From an uncultured Eubacteriales bacterium (GTDB taxonomy: Bacteria; Bacillota; Clostridia; Christensenellales; Aristaeellaceae): 47,003 nucleotides of DNA. Position 1 is the first letter of the stretch. Every line of letters starts with the position of its first letter. The notes beneath the pieces are model-generated. The model was not told the origin of the DNA, did no database searches, and saw only the letters and a program-made list of their open reading frames with translations. The stretch covers positions 1 through 47,003 of the forward strand of contig CADBNW010000043.1 in the NCBI GenBank assembly GCA_902796025.1, in the 5' to 3' direction. Shown here piece after piece: positions 24,882 through 33,045 of this stretch. The translations under genes and the position numbers were made by a program.

Positions 24882-26483
24882 ATGAAGCCCTTTGTTGGTC
24901 TTGACATTGGCGGCACAAAGTGCGCCGTGACCCTTTGCCGGGTGGACGGCGGGCTTGACTTTATCAAAAAGCTCCGCTTCGATTCCGACGCCGCGCTGGG
25001 GCCCGGTCACATGCTGAAGGCCCTTTACGAAGCAGTGGATGCGCTGCTTACGCTTCCGGAGACTTCTTCTGGTATCGAGGCCATCGGCGTCAGCTGCGGC
25101 GGCCCGCTGGACAGCAAAAGCGGCGTGGTGCTGTGCCCGCCAAATCTGCCCGGCTGGGTAAACGTTCCGCTGGTACAGATGCTGAAGGAGCGCTACGGCG
25201 TTCCCGCCTTCCTCATGAACGACGCAAACGCCTGCGCCCTTGCGGAGTGGAAGCTCGGCGCCGGGCGCGGCCTTACAGATATGATCTTTCTCACCATGGG
25301 CACGGGCATGGGCGGCGGCGTCATCGCGGGAGGACAGCTTTTGACCGGCGCCAGCGACATGGCCGGTGAGATCGGCCATTTGCGCCTGAGCGAAAGCGGT
25401 CCCGTGGGCTTTGGAAAGGCCGGCTCCTTTGAGGGCTTCACCTCCGGCGGCGGCATCCGCCTGCAGATCCTGGAGCGCACGCGCACCCTTTGCAAAAAGG
25501 GCACGCCGCCTGCCTGGACCCGGGACGGCGTGCAGGAAAAGGACCTAAGCGCCCGCCTTTTGGCTGAATATGCGAAAAAGGGTGATCCCGACGCCCTTAC
25601 CCTGTGGCAGGAGATCGGCAAAATGCTTGGCAAGGGCCTTGCGCTTTTGACCGACGCCTTCAACCCTCAGGCCATCGTCATCGGCAGCATCTTTGCCCGA
25701 AGCGGCGATCTATTCAAGGACGCCATGTGGGAAACGCTAAAGGAAGAGGCTATCCCCTTCAGCGTCCAAGACCTTCGCGTGCTGCCGGCAGAGCTTAGCG
25801 AGCAACTGGGCGACGCGGCTGCCATCATGAGCGCCCTGTACCCCATGGGCATCGACCCCATGGCCAGCCAGAGCGAAAACGACGGGCGCGTGCTGTATCA
25901 CTTTGAAAGGCTGTTTGAGCGCTATCCCGCGCTAATTCTGCTTCGCGAAAGCGTGATGGACGCCTACCTTATGCTCCGGGATACCTATGAGCGCGGCCAC
26001 AAGCTGCTATTGTGCGGAAACGGCGGCTCCTGCGCGGACTGCGAGCACATCGCGGGCGAATTGATGAAGGGCTTTTATTTAAAGCGCCCCGTCGCCCAAA
26101 GCGGCATTTTGTCCAAACTCCAGGGCGGGCTTCCGGCCATCGCCCTGACCGGGCACAGCGCCCTGTCCACGGCCTTTGCAAACGACGTGGACCCGCTTTT
26201 GACCTACGCGCAGCAAACGCTGGCGCTTGGGCAAAAGGGCGATTGCGTGATTTGCATCTCCACCTCCGGAAACGCAAAAAACGTTTTGAACGCGGCCCTT
26301 GCCGCAAAGGAGCTTGGTCTTAAGACCCTTGCGCTGACCGGCGGTAGCGGCGGCGAGCTTGCCAAGGTCTGCGATAAAGCCATCATCGCCCCCGGCCACA
26401 CGCCTGCCGACGTGCAGGAATGTCACCTTCCCCTCTATCACACACTCTGCGCCATGCTCGAGGCGCATTTCTATAAGGAGTAA
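24882..26483 (+). CDS. ROK kinase-GmhA-like SIS isomerase fusion
   Basis: Residues 1-320 form a ROK-family sugar kinase: DIGGTK (8-13), LMNDANA with the catalytic Asp D114, and TMGTGMGGG (138-146). The family's zinc motif CXCGXXGCXE, expected after GEIGH (162-166), reads VGFGKAGSFE and has no Cys, so the structural zinc is probably lost. Residues about 333-533 form a SIS domain close to GmhA (sedoheptulose-7-phosphate isomerase): CGNGGSCADCEHIAGEL (378-394), ISTSGNAKN (459-467), and QECHLPLYH (512-520) with the candidate catalytic His. One polypeptide thus joins a sugar kinase to a phosphosugar isomerase; the sugar is unknown. It ends 3 bp before sufC, whose SD lies in its last codons. Confidence 0.88.
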   Translation: MKPFVGLDIGGTKCAVTLCRVDGGLDFIKKLRFDSDAALGPGHMLKALYEAVDALLTLPETSSGIEAIGVSCGGPLDSKSGVVLCPPNLPGWVNVPLVQMLKERYGVPAFLMNDANACALAEWKLGAGRGLTDMIFLTMGTGMGGGVIAGGQLLTGASDMAGEIGHLRLSESGPVGFGKAGSFEGFTSGGGIRLQILERTRTLCKKGTPPAWTRDGVQEKDLSARLLAEYAKKGDPDALTLWQEIGKMLGKGLALLTDAFNPQAIVIGSIFARSGDLFKDAMWETLKEEAIPFSVQDLRVLPAELSEQLGDAAAIMSALYPMGIDPMASQSENDGRVLYHFERLFERYPALILLRESVMDAYLMLRDTYERGHKLLLCGNGGSCADCEHIAGELMKGFYLKRPVAQSGILSKLQGGLPAIALTGHSALSTAFANDVDPLLTYAQQTLALGQKGDCVICISTSGNAKNVLNAALAAKELGLKTLALTGGSGGELAKVCDKAIIAPGHTPADVQECHLPLYHTLCAMLEAHFYKE

Positions 26484-26486
26484 GCA

Positions 26487-27215
26487 ATGCTTGAGCTAAA
26501 ACACATCTCCTGGACCACGGAGGACGGCAATCGCATTTTGGACGACGTCAATCTCACCGTGCCGGATAAAAAGCTGATCGCCATCACCGGCCCAAACGGT
26601 GGCGGCAAAACCACCCTGGCCAAGATCATGGCTGGCATCATCACCCCCGACAGCGGCAGCGTGCTGATGGACGGGCAGGACATCACGCAGCTTGACGTCA
26701 CCCAGCGCGCAAAGCTCGGCATCGCCTTTGCATTCCAGCAGCCCGTGCGCTTTAAGGGTCTGACCGTCAGGCAGCTGATCGGCATCGCGGGCGGCAAGCT
26801 TGCGGAAAACAACCTTTGCGACTATATGTCCGCCGTAGGCCTGTGCGCCAGGGATTACCTCGACCGCGAGGTCAACAGCACCCTCTCCGGCGGCGAAATG
26901 AAGCGCATCGAGATCGCTACCGTGCTTGCGCGCAAGGCAAAGCTCTCCGTTTTTGACGAGCCGGAGGCCGGCATCGACATCTGGTCCTTTGCGGGGCTCA
27001 TCAAAACCTTCGACAGCCTTCGTCAAAGTCCCGAGGGAACGCTGGTGATCGTGAGCCATCAGGAAAGGCTGCTTCGCATCGCGGACGAGATCATCGTTTT
27101 GGCCGGCGGCAAGGTGACCGCGCGCGGCAGCGGCGACGATATGCTGCATCAGCTCATCACCAACGGCGACGCGGGCACCGTATGCGTAAGGAAGGAGGCC
27201 ATGATCGATGGATGA
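26487..27215 (+). CDS. sufC: SufC-like Fe-S assembly ATPase
   Basis: An ABC-fold soluble ATPase of the SUF pathway. Walker A is GPNGGGKT (35-42), Q-loop FAFQQPVRFKG, signature LSGGEMKR, Walker B LSVFDEPEAGIDI and switch His in VSHQER. The FQQP and SGGE motifs are SufC features. It is paired with a single SufB-like partner (8-bp overlap). No sufD, sufS or sufU adjoins, so this fits the SUF-like minimal (SmsCB-type) arrangement known from Clostridia and archaea. Confidence 0.9.
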   Translation: MLELKHISWTTEDGNRILDDVNLTVPDKKLIAITGPNGGGKTTLAKIMAGIITPDSGSVLMDGQDITQLDVTQRAKLGIAFAFQQPVRFKGLTVRQLIGIAGGKLAENNLCDYMSAVGLCARDYLDREVNSTLSGGEMKRIEIATVLARKAKLSVFDEPEAGIDIWSFAGLIKTFDSLRQSPEGTLVIVSHQERLLRIADEIIVLAGGKVTARGSGDDMLHQLITNGDAGTVCVRKEAMIDG

Positions 27216-28125
27216 GGTAACAAAGAGCCTGCTTGAGCAGGTATCCGACTGGGACGGAAAATTCAAGGGCGCGTACAACCTGCGCGTGGACGGCACCTGC
27301 GCCGGACGGCAGTCCTCGGACAACATCGCCATTTTGAACAAGCAGGACGCCCCGGGTCTTGAGATCCGCATCCGCCCCGGCACGAAGGGCGAAAGCGTCT
27401 CCATCCCCGCCTGCGTCACCCACGGCGGCGTGGACGATCTGGTCTACAACGATTTTTATATCGGCGAAGGGGCAGACGTGACGATCGTAGCCGGCTGCGG
27501 CATCCACACCACCACCGGCGAGCCCGCGCGGCACAACGGCATCCACCGCTTCTTTTTAGCGCCCGGCGCGCGCGTAAAATACGTGGAAAAGCACGTAGGC
27601 ACCGGCAAGGGGCTTGGGATCAGGACCATCGACCCCGTGACCGAGGCGTTTTTGGAAAAGGACGCCGTGCTTGAAATGGACACCTCCCAGATCGGCGGCG
27701 TGGATCGCACAAAGCGCGAAACCAAAGCCACCCTGGGCGAGGGCGCGCGCCTTGTCATCCGAGAGCGCCTGCTTACCGAAAAGGAGCAGACCGCGACCAC
27801 CCTCTTTACCGTGACCATGCAGGGCGCGGGCAGCGCGGCGGACGTCGTGTCGAGGTCCGTCGCAAGGGACGATTCCCGCCAGGAGTACGCCTCCACCATC
27901 ATCGGCGAAGCGGCCTGCACCGGCCACACCGAGTGCGACGCCATTATAAGCGGCAAGGCGCAGGTGGATGCAAGCCCCCGCCTGTTTGCAAGAAACGAGG
28001 ACGCGCAGCTGATCCACGAGGCCGCTATTGGCAAGATCGCAGGCGAGCAGATCCTGAAGCTTCGCACCCTGGGGCTTACCGAGCAGGAGGCCGAGGAAAA
28101 GATCATCGAGGGCTTCCTGTCCTGA
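27208..28125 (+). CDS. sufB: SufB/SufD-like Fe-S scaffold subunit
   Basis: A 305-aa protein with the right-handed beta-helix pattern of the SufBD core, including GRQSSDN, HTECDAIISGKA and the conserved C-terminal LIHEAAIGKIAGEQILKL. It would build [Fe-S] clusters with SufC. It is much shorter than classical SufB (about 470 aa), as expected for the minimal system. AAGGAGG 9 bases upstream supports the ATG at 27208. A 12-bp hairpin follows. Confidence 0.88.
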   Translation: MDEVTKSLLEQVSDWDGKFKGAYNLRVDGTCAGRQSSDNIAILNKQDAPGLEIRIRPGTKGESVSIPACVTHGGVDDLVYNDFYIGEGADVTIVAGCGIHTTTGEPARHNGIHRFFLAPGARVKYVEKHVGTGKGLGIRTIDPVTEAFLEKDAVLEMDTSQIGGVDRTKRETKATLGEGARLVIRERLLTEKEQTATTLFTVTMQGAGSAADVVSRSVARDDSRQEYASTIIGEAACTGHTECDAIISGKAQVDASPRLFARNEDAQLIHEAAIGKIAGEQILKLRTLGLTEQEAEEKIIEGFLS

Positions 28126-28134
28126 CAAATGCTT

Positions 28135-28170
28135 TGGCGCAGCGGCGCGTGATGCCGCTGCGCCATCTTT
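28135..28170 (+). terminator. Hairpin terminator after sufB
   Basis: A 12-bp perfect GC-rich stem (28135-28146 with 28154-28165, loop 28147-28153) is followed by tcttt. The T-run is short, so some readthrough into the lipase gene is plausible. Confidence 0.65.
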
Positions 28171-28182
28171 AACTTATAGCTT

Positions 28183-28971
28183 ATGAAAACACGTTTCCCC
28201 ATCGTGCTCGTGCACGGGCTTGGCATGCGCGACAGCTTCTTTATGAAGTCCTGGGGCAGGATCGACCGCATCCTGCTTGAGCAGGGCTACGCCGTTTTCA
28301 AAAGCCAGGTCGACGCCTTTGGCACGGTGGAAAACAACGCCGCGCAGCTGAAGGAAGAGCTTCTTGCGATTCTGCAAAAAACGGGAGCTGAAAAGGTAAA
28401 CCTGATCGCCCACTCCAAGGGCGGGCTGGACGCAAAGCACATGATCTGCCATCTGGATATGGCTGATCGCGTCGCTTCCCTTACCACGCTTTGCACGCCG
28501 CACCGGGGTTCCCCCATCGCCTCGTTCGTCCTGCGCTTTCCAAAGCTTGCGGTAAAGTGCGCGGCGTTTTGGATCGACCTGTTCTATCGCATCCTCGGCG
28601 ACCGCCATCCTGACAGCTTCACCGCCTGCGAGCAGCTGCGCCGCTGCGAGAGCCTCGCCGAAGAAGCAATGGATCTGCCGGAGGGCATTTTGTGCCAGAG
28701 CTTTTCGTCCTCCATTCAAAAAGGCCGCGGGAAGCGCGATTTTGTGATGACCATCCCCCACATCTTTTCCCGCCTCATCGAAAAAGACCGCATCACCGAC
28801 GGACTGGTACCGCGCGATTCCGCAATCTTCGGCCACTACCGGGGCGACTGTCTTGACGACTCCGCATCCCACACCGAGATCGTGGACTTTATGGTGCGGC
28901 ACAAAAAGCGCGAAAAGATCTACGCCTTTTATACCGAACTCTGCCGCGAGCTCGTGCGCGCGGGCCTGTAG
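28183..28971 (+). CDS. Alpha/beta-hydrolase, lipase-like
   Basis: An esterase/lipase fold. The oxyanion VHGLG is at residues 10-14 and the nucleophile elbow is AHSKGG with S78 (usually GHSxGG). A TPHRGSP motif (105-111) is typical of bacterial lipases of this group, and the ITDGLVP and SHTEIVDF segments supply the likely acid and His. No signal peptide is seen, so it is probably cytoplasmic. No SD precedes the ATG, only 17 bp after the hairpin, so initiation here is unusual. Substrate unknown. Confidence 0.8.
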   Translation: MKTRFPIVLVHGLGMRDSFFMKSWGRIDRILLEQGYAVFKSQVDAFGTVENNAAQLKEELLAILQKTGAEKVNLIAHSKGGLDAKHMICHLDMADRVASLTTLCTPHRGSPIASFVLRFPKLAVKCAAFWIDLFYRILGDRHPDSFTACEQLRRCESLAEEAMDLPEGILCQSFSSSIQKGRGKRDFVMTIPHIFSRLIEKDRITDGLVPRDSAIFGHYRGDCLDDSASHTEIVDFMVRHKKREKIYAFYTELCRELVRAGL

Positions 28972-29077
28972 GCGGGTTTGCTGATATAAAAGATTTCTGT
29001 AGCCAGTGGAAGCGCCTCTTGCCGCTCCGCTTCATCAGCGCTTCCTGAATGCTTGCGTTGTCTGTTTCAAATAATAC

Positions 29078-29114
29078 AAGCCATGCGCAGTCTGTCTTCC
29101 TCTGCGCATGGCTT
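29078..29114. terminator. Hairpin between convergent lipase and sugar ABC genes
   Basis: A perfect 13-bp stem (29078-29090 with 29102-29114) with an 11-base loop. Both exits are A/T-rich but lack a pure T-run, so it could terminate either strand weakly. The rest of the 28972-29149 gap shows no gene. Confidence 0.5.
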
Positions 29115-29149
29115 ATAACAATTCATAAGGAAAAGCGCCGGTTCCAAGC

Positions 29150-30103
29150 TCAATAGAACGTGGCCTGCCCCAAGAGCTTCGCGCCGCGGTTTGCAATGAT
29201 GACGAGAACGATGTTCACGACAGACTTAAACAGGCCTACCGCAGTAGAATAGCTGAAGTCGGTATTGAGCAGGCCGATTTTGTATATATAGGTCTCGAAG
29301 ACCTCTGAAGAACGGATGTTGAGCGGATTTTGGAACATATAGATCTGCTCAAAACCGTTGTTCATGATATTGCCGCATTGCAGGATGAGCTGTATCGAGA
29401 TAACGCTGGCGATGCCGGTAAGGGAAATATGCCAGACCTTCTGAAAGCGATTGGCGCCGTCTACGGTCGCGGCTTCGTACAGCTCGGGGTTGATCGCAGA
29501 AAGGGAAGCGAGATAGATGATCGTGCCCCATCCGGCTTCCTTCCAGATCGTGGTGCCCACGATGAGGCCGCGGAACATTGCTGCGGAGCTCAAAAACGGC
29601 ACCGTGCGCCCGGTCAGGCGCTTGATCACGATGTTCACAAGGCCGTCCGTCTCCGAAAGGAAGGTAAGCGTGATGCCGCCGATGGCGACCCACGAAATGA
29701 AGTGAGGAAGGTACATGACGGTCTGTCCCACCCGCTTAAAGACCGTGGAACGGATCTCGTTCACCATCAGGGCAAGAATGATCGGAACGGGCATGTTGAT
29801 GCTTAGTCTTAGAAGACTCAGCAGCACAGAGTTTCGCAGGGTGTCAAAGAAATCAGAGGTTGCAAAGACCTTATTGAAGTACTGAAACCCGACCCATTTG
29901 CTGGCCATGATGCCCTTTGTGTAGGAAAAATCCTTAAAGGAAATGATGACGCCGTACATGGGCGTGTAACAGAATATCGCAAGATATACCAGACCCGGAA
30001 TGCACATCAAATACAGATAGCGTTTTTTGATGATATACACTATCAGATTCAGGAAGCGCTCGCGCGCTGTTTTGGGCTGCTTCACAAGCATCATTCTGGG
30101 CAT
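29150..30103 (-). CDS. LplB-type sugar ABC transporter permease
   Basis: A CUT1-family permease with six predicted membrane helices. The EAA coupling loop reads YEAATVDGANRFQKVWHISL and contacts the ATPase. The N-terminal KKRYLYLMCIPGLVYLAIFCY pattern is typical of LplB (oligosaccharide or polysaccharide-derived sugars). GGAGG lies 9 bases upstream of the ATG. It is the third gene of the operon after the permease pseudogene and the binding protein. No ATPase is encoded here; the MsmX-type ATPase at 39344-40465 is a candidate partner. Confidence 0.9.
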   Translation of the reverse strand: MPRMMLVKQPKTARERFLNLIVYIIKKRYLYLMCIPGLVYLAIFCYTPMYGVIISFKDFSYTKGIMASKWVGFQYFNKVFATSDFFDTLRNSVLLSLLRLSINMPVPIILALMVNEIRSTVFKRVGQTVMYLPHFISWVAIGGITLTFLSETDGLVNIVIKRLTGRTVPFLSSAAMFRGLIVGTTIWKEAGWGTIIYLASLSAINPELYEAATVDGANRFQKVWHISLTGIASVISIQLILQCGNIMNNGFEQIYMFQNPLNIRSSEVFETYIYKIGLLNTDFSYSTAVGLFKSVVNIVLVIIANRGAKLLGQATFY

Positions 30104-30129
30104 GATACACTGCCTCCGCCTTTTGGGAA

Positions 30130-30162
30130 TTGCCTCCCCCGCATTTTAAGCGAGGGAGGCAA
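30130..30162 (-). other. Intercistronic hairpin between binding protein and permease genes
   Basis: A 9-bp stem (30130-30138 with 30154-30162), extendable inward by three pairs, without a T-run. Hairpins in this position commonly protect the binding-protein mRNA and lower downstream expression; that role is inferred. Confidence 0.5.
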
Positions 30163-30202
30163 GCGGCTTTAGTGCCGGGGTTTGGGAAAGAACGGGGAAG
30201 AC

Positions 30203-31792
30203 TTATTCCTTGGGTCCGCGCACAGCCGTTACGATATCCTCAACCTCTTCCCAGGCCGGGCAGTACACATTGTACAGCCAGTCAGTGAACTCCTCGCGGG
30301 TGATGCCGCCCACGATGTACTGGACCATCATCTCATCATTGAGCTTCGTGGTAAGCTCTGCGTTCCTGGTCTTAAGGTCCGCGTAGCCGGGGTAGGTGTC
30401 GATGTTGTCGTAGACGATGTAGCCGTGATTCAGCTCGTTATAGCGCCTGTTGTACTCGGCCTTCTCTTCGGGGGTGTTGCCGCCGAAGGTGAGCTTGCCG
30501 TAGTTGGCCCAGCTCTGCTGCACGCACAGGTAGGACAGGGAGTTGATCAGGCGGTCCTCATGGCCGGGCTCTTCCTTCTCAGCCTGCGTGAAGGGTACCT
30601 TGGTGCGCAGGGCGGGATTCCAGCTCTTGTAGTTGATGCCCTCGATGCCGTTGGTCAGAAGGTGTACGCCTTCCTCGGTGCAGCCGAAGTTGAGGAAGCG
30701 GCACGCGGCGTCAACAGCCTCTTCAGAGGCGTTCTTGCTGATGCAGAACACGCCCCAGCAGGACATGGTGATGTAGTGGAAGTAGTTCTCCGCATCCTCG
30801 GCGGTGGTGCCGTTGGGCTGGAGCGGATAGCCGGCGACGACTTCGCCATCAGGATTGTTCTGATAGAACGCTTCAGCGGCGTTGGACCTGTAGGGCATGG
30901 TGTGGTCAAGGCTGGTGGTCTTGAACATGCAGCCCACGGTGCCGGCTCTGAAGGCTTCCTGATCCGCGTAAATATCGCTCTGCAGATAGAACTCGGGATA
31001 AATACCGCCCTCAGCGTAGAGGTCATGGTAGAAGTCCATCAGGTCCATGAAGCCTTCCTGGGCAGGGATGACCTTGTAGGCCACGGTTTCGGGTTCGATG
31101 CCGAAGCCTTCACGGATGTTCTTGTCGATCAATCCGCCGCCCTTATCGCCCAGCTGGGTGATGAACAGGCCCCAGGTGTCGTCGACGCCGTTGCCGTCGG
31201 GATCCTGGGTGGAAACGGCTACGCAGTACTCATACAGATCTTCGGGCGTTACGGGGATATCCATTCCCAGCTTCTCCAGCCAGTCGCCGCGGTACGGGAT
31301 GGCATCGGGGGTGAGCTGCTGCATGCGGGGCAGGCCGTACAGGCCGTTGTCCAGGGAGGGAACGCGGCCATAGGCCAGGTCGTTGGCGTTTAGCCAGGTG
31401 AAGGCGTTGGGGATCTTGTCGGCCAGCTCTTCAAGGTTCCAGATCAGGCCTTCCTGCGCCCACTTCTGGAAGTTGACGTTGGAGGAGTTGTCCCACAGGT
31501 AGAACATATCCGGGATGTCGCCGGCCGCGATCTGGGAGGCGATCAGGGAGTTGTACTGCGCAGCATCGAGGACAGAGATGTCCAGCTTCACGCCGATGCG
31601 CTTTTCCAATTCCTTCAGAATGGGGTTGTTCTCCAGCTGAATGCCGGGGAGACGGTCTGTCACGGTAATGGTGGTCACTTCGCCTTCCCAGACAGACTCC
31701 GTTTCGGTGGCAGGATCATAGACCGCCAACGCCGAGCTGCCAAGGGCCAGCACGAGCAGTAGCGCCATGAGGGTTGCAAGAGTCCTTTTCAT
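30203..31792 (-). CDS. Extracellular sugar-binding protein (LplA-like)
   Basis: A 529-aa solute-binding protein of the LplA/YtcQ type, with signal peptide MKRTLATLMALLLVLALGSS and probable cleavage after SALA. Unlike most Gram-positive binding proteins it has no lipobox Cys, so membrane attachment by lipid is not expected. AAGGAGGA precedes the ATG. The mature protein follows the DxLPGIQLxNNPILKxLEKRIGV pattern of this family. Transcribed between the two permease genes. Confidence 0.9.
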   Translation of the reverse strand: MKRTLATLMALLLVLALGSSALAVYDPATETESVWEGEVTTITVTDRLPGIQLENNPILKELEKRIGVKLDISVLDAAQYNSLIASQIAAGDIPDMFYLWDNSSNVNFQKWAQEGLIWNLEELADKIPNAFTWLNANDLAYGRVPSLDNGLYGLPRMQQLTPDAIPYRGDWLEKLGMDIPVTPEDLYEYCVAVSTQDPDGNGVDDTWGLFITQLGDKGGGLIDKNIREGFGIEPETVAYKVIPAQEGFMDLMDFYHDLYAEGGIYPEFYLQSDIYADQEAFRAGTVGCMFKTTSLDHTMPYRSNAAEAFYQNNPDGEVVAGYPLQPNGTTAEDAENYFHYITMSCWGVFCISKNASEEAVDAACRFLNFGCTEEGVHLLTNGIEGINYKSWNPALRTKVPFTQAEKEEPGHEDRLINSLSYLCVQQSWANYGKLTFGGNTPEEKAEYNRRYNELNHGYIVYDNIDTYPGYADLKTRNAELTTKLNDEMMVQYIVGGITREEFTDWLYNVYCPAWEEVEDIVTAVRGPKE

Positions 31793-31828
31793 TTGGCTTT
31801 CCTCCTTGTTGTTTTATAGCAGGGGACG

Positions 31829-32746
31829 TCACTCTTTAACGCCGCCCAAAACCAAGCCTGTCATAAAGTATTTCTGCAAAAACGGGTATACGCACATGAT
31901 CGGCAGTGTGGCGATCATGATAATGGCCATCTTTGCGGTAAAGTTGTTTACCTGCTGGCTGACATCCGTGATGCCCTGGTTTACCTCGTCCACCATGTCG
32001 GTTGCGATAAACTCGCGCAAAACGCGCTGCAGGGGGTATTTGTCCGGTTTATAGATATAGAGGATGCTGTTGAAATAGCTGTTCCAATAACCTACGATGG
32101 TGAAAAGGCCAAGCGTTGCAAGGATGGGCATGCACAGCGGAAGCACGATGCGCAATAGGACCTGAACGTCGTTTGCGCCGTCGATCAGCGCCGCCTCTTC
32201 GATGGAGCCGGGCAGGCCATTCATGTAGTTTTTCATCAGGATCAGGTTATAGCATCCGCAAAGGCCCGGAAGGATCAGGCTCCACAGATTGTTTTTGAGG
32301 CCCAATGTGCGACAAACAAGGATGTAATTTGGGATCATGCCGCCGGAAAAATACATGGTGATGACCCAAAGCGTCAAAATGACATTTCGCCCCTTAAGAT
32401 CCTTCTTCGTAAGCGGGTAAGCGGTAAGCACCATAAGGCCCATGGTCAGCGGCGTTCCTATAAAAACGAGGAACGCGGTGTTTTTATAGCCAGACCAAAT
32501 CAGGCCGTACTTTAGCACCAGCCGGTAGCTCGTCCAGGAGATCTCGGCAGGCTAGGGCAGCTCTGGCTGCTTTAAGTAGACGCTGTAGGGCTCAATGGAA
32601 TATACGAGCACATACCAAAACGGCAGAAAGCACAGCAAGGAAAACAGACCGACAACAGCATAACAAAGAATAGCCATAGCACGGTCGTCGGCACGAAGCT
32701 TGATTTTGTTGTGAAACGATTTGGCTGAATGACCTGCGCTATACAT
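31829..32746 (-). pseudogene. LplC-type sugar permease interrupted by an in-frame TAG
   Basis: Codons 1-64 (M-Y-S-A-G to Q-P-E-L-P) and the 240 codons after the TAG at 32552-32554 lie in the same frame and together form a normal LplC permease of about 305 codons. The second part holds the EAA loop EEAALIDGANDVQVLLRIVLP and most helices. The start has GGAGGTGA 9 bases upstream. A single base change would restore the frame. TAG is a normal stop elsewhere here (for example 3494-3496 and 8191-8193), so recoding is unlikely. It may be a recent nonsense mutation, a sequencing error, or a readthrough site. Confidence 0.85.
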
Positions 32747-32815
32747 CCGGACTGCTCACCTCCCCCAGAGGCCGTGCGATGCATGTGCATAATCTTTACG
32801 TACAAGTGTGAAATA

Positions 32816-32844
32816 ATTATATAATATTACCCATTAACTGTCAA
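32816..32844 (-). promoter_or_regulatory. Perfect consensus promoter of the sugar ABC operon
   Basis: On the minus strand, TTGACA (32839-32844), a 17-base spacer and TATAAT (32816-32821), matching 12 of 12 positions, with an A/T-rich surrounding. A promoter this strong usually needs a repressor; I could not identify a convincing operator. The remainder of 32747-33045 shows no gene. Confidence 0.92.
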
Positions 32845-32994
32845 TAGTGTTAAAGAAAAAAGCTGCAATTGTGTCAAATGGGCATATGCAGCATTTTAGG
32901 TTTAACAAACGAGCAGAAAACAGGCAACGCGCTTTCAAAAGCGGCGAAAGCTGCGGGCGAAGAGATTTGTCCTTTTCATGCTCTTCCCCATGAT

Positions 32995-33033
32995 ACAAAA
33001 AAGCATTCAGCCGAGCATGCCAGCTGAATGCTT
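32995..33033 (-). terminator. Terminator of the DUF2232-rplI-dnaB operon
   Basis: On the minus strand an 11-bp stem (33023-33033 with 33001-33011) runs directly into ttttttg. It lies 12 bp past the dnaB stop codon. Confidence 0.9.
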
Positions 33034-33045
33034 GAAACAGATCCT

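Noticed and set aside
28972-29149. Possible small RNA or gene between the lipase and lplB genes
   Set aside because: Only a 13-bp hairpin between convergent genes is visible, which is adequately explained as a terminator.
32552-32554. Pyrrolysine or recoded amber codon in the LplC-type permease
   Set aside because: TAG ends other complete genes in the window, sugar permeases are not known pyrrolysine proteins, and no pyl genes are present. A mutation or sequencing error is simpler.
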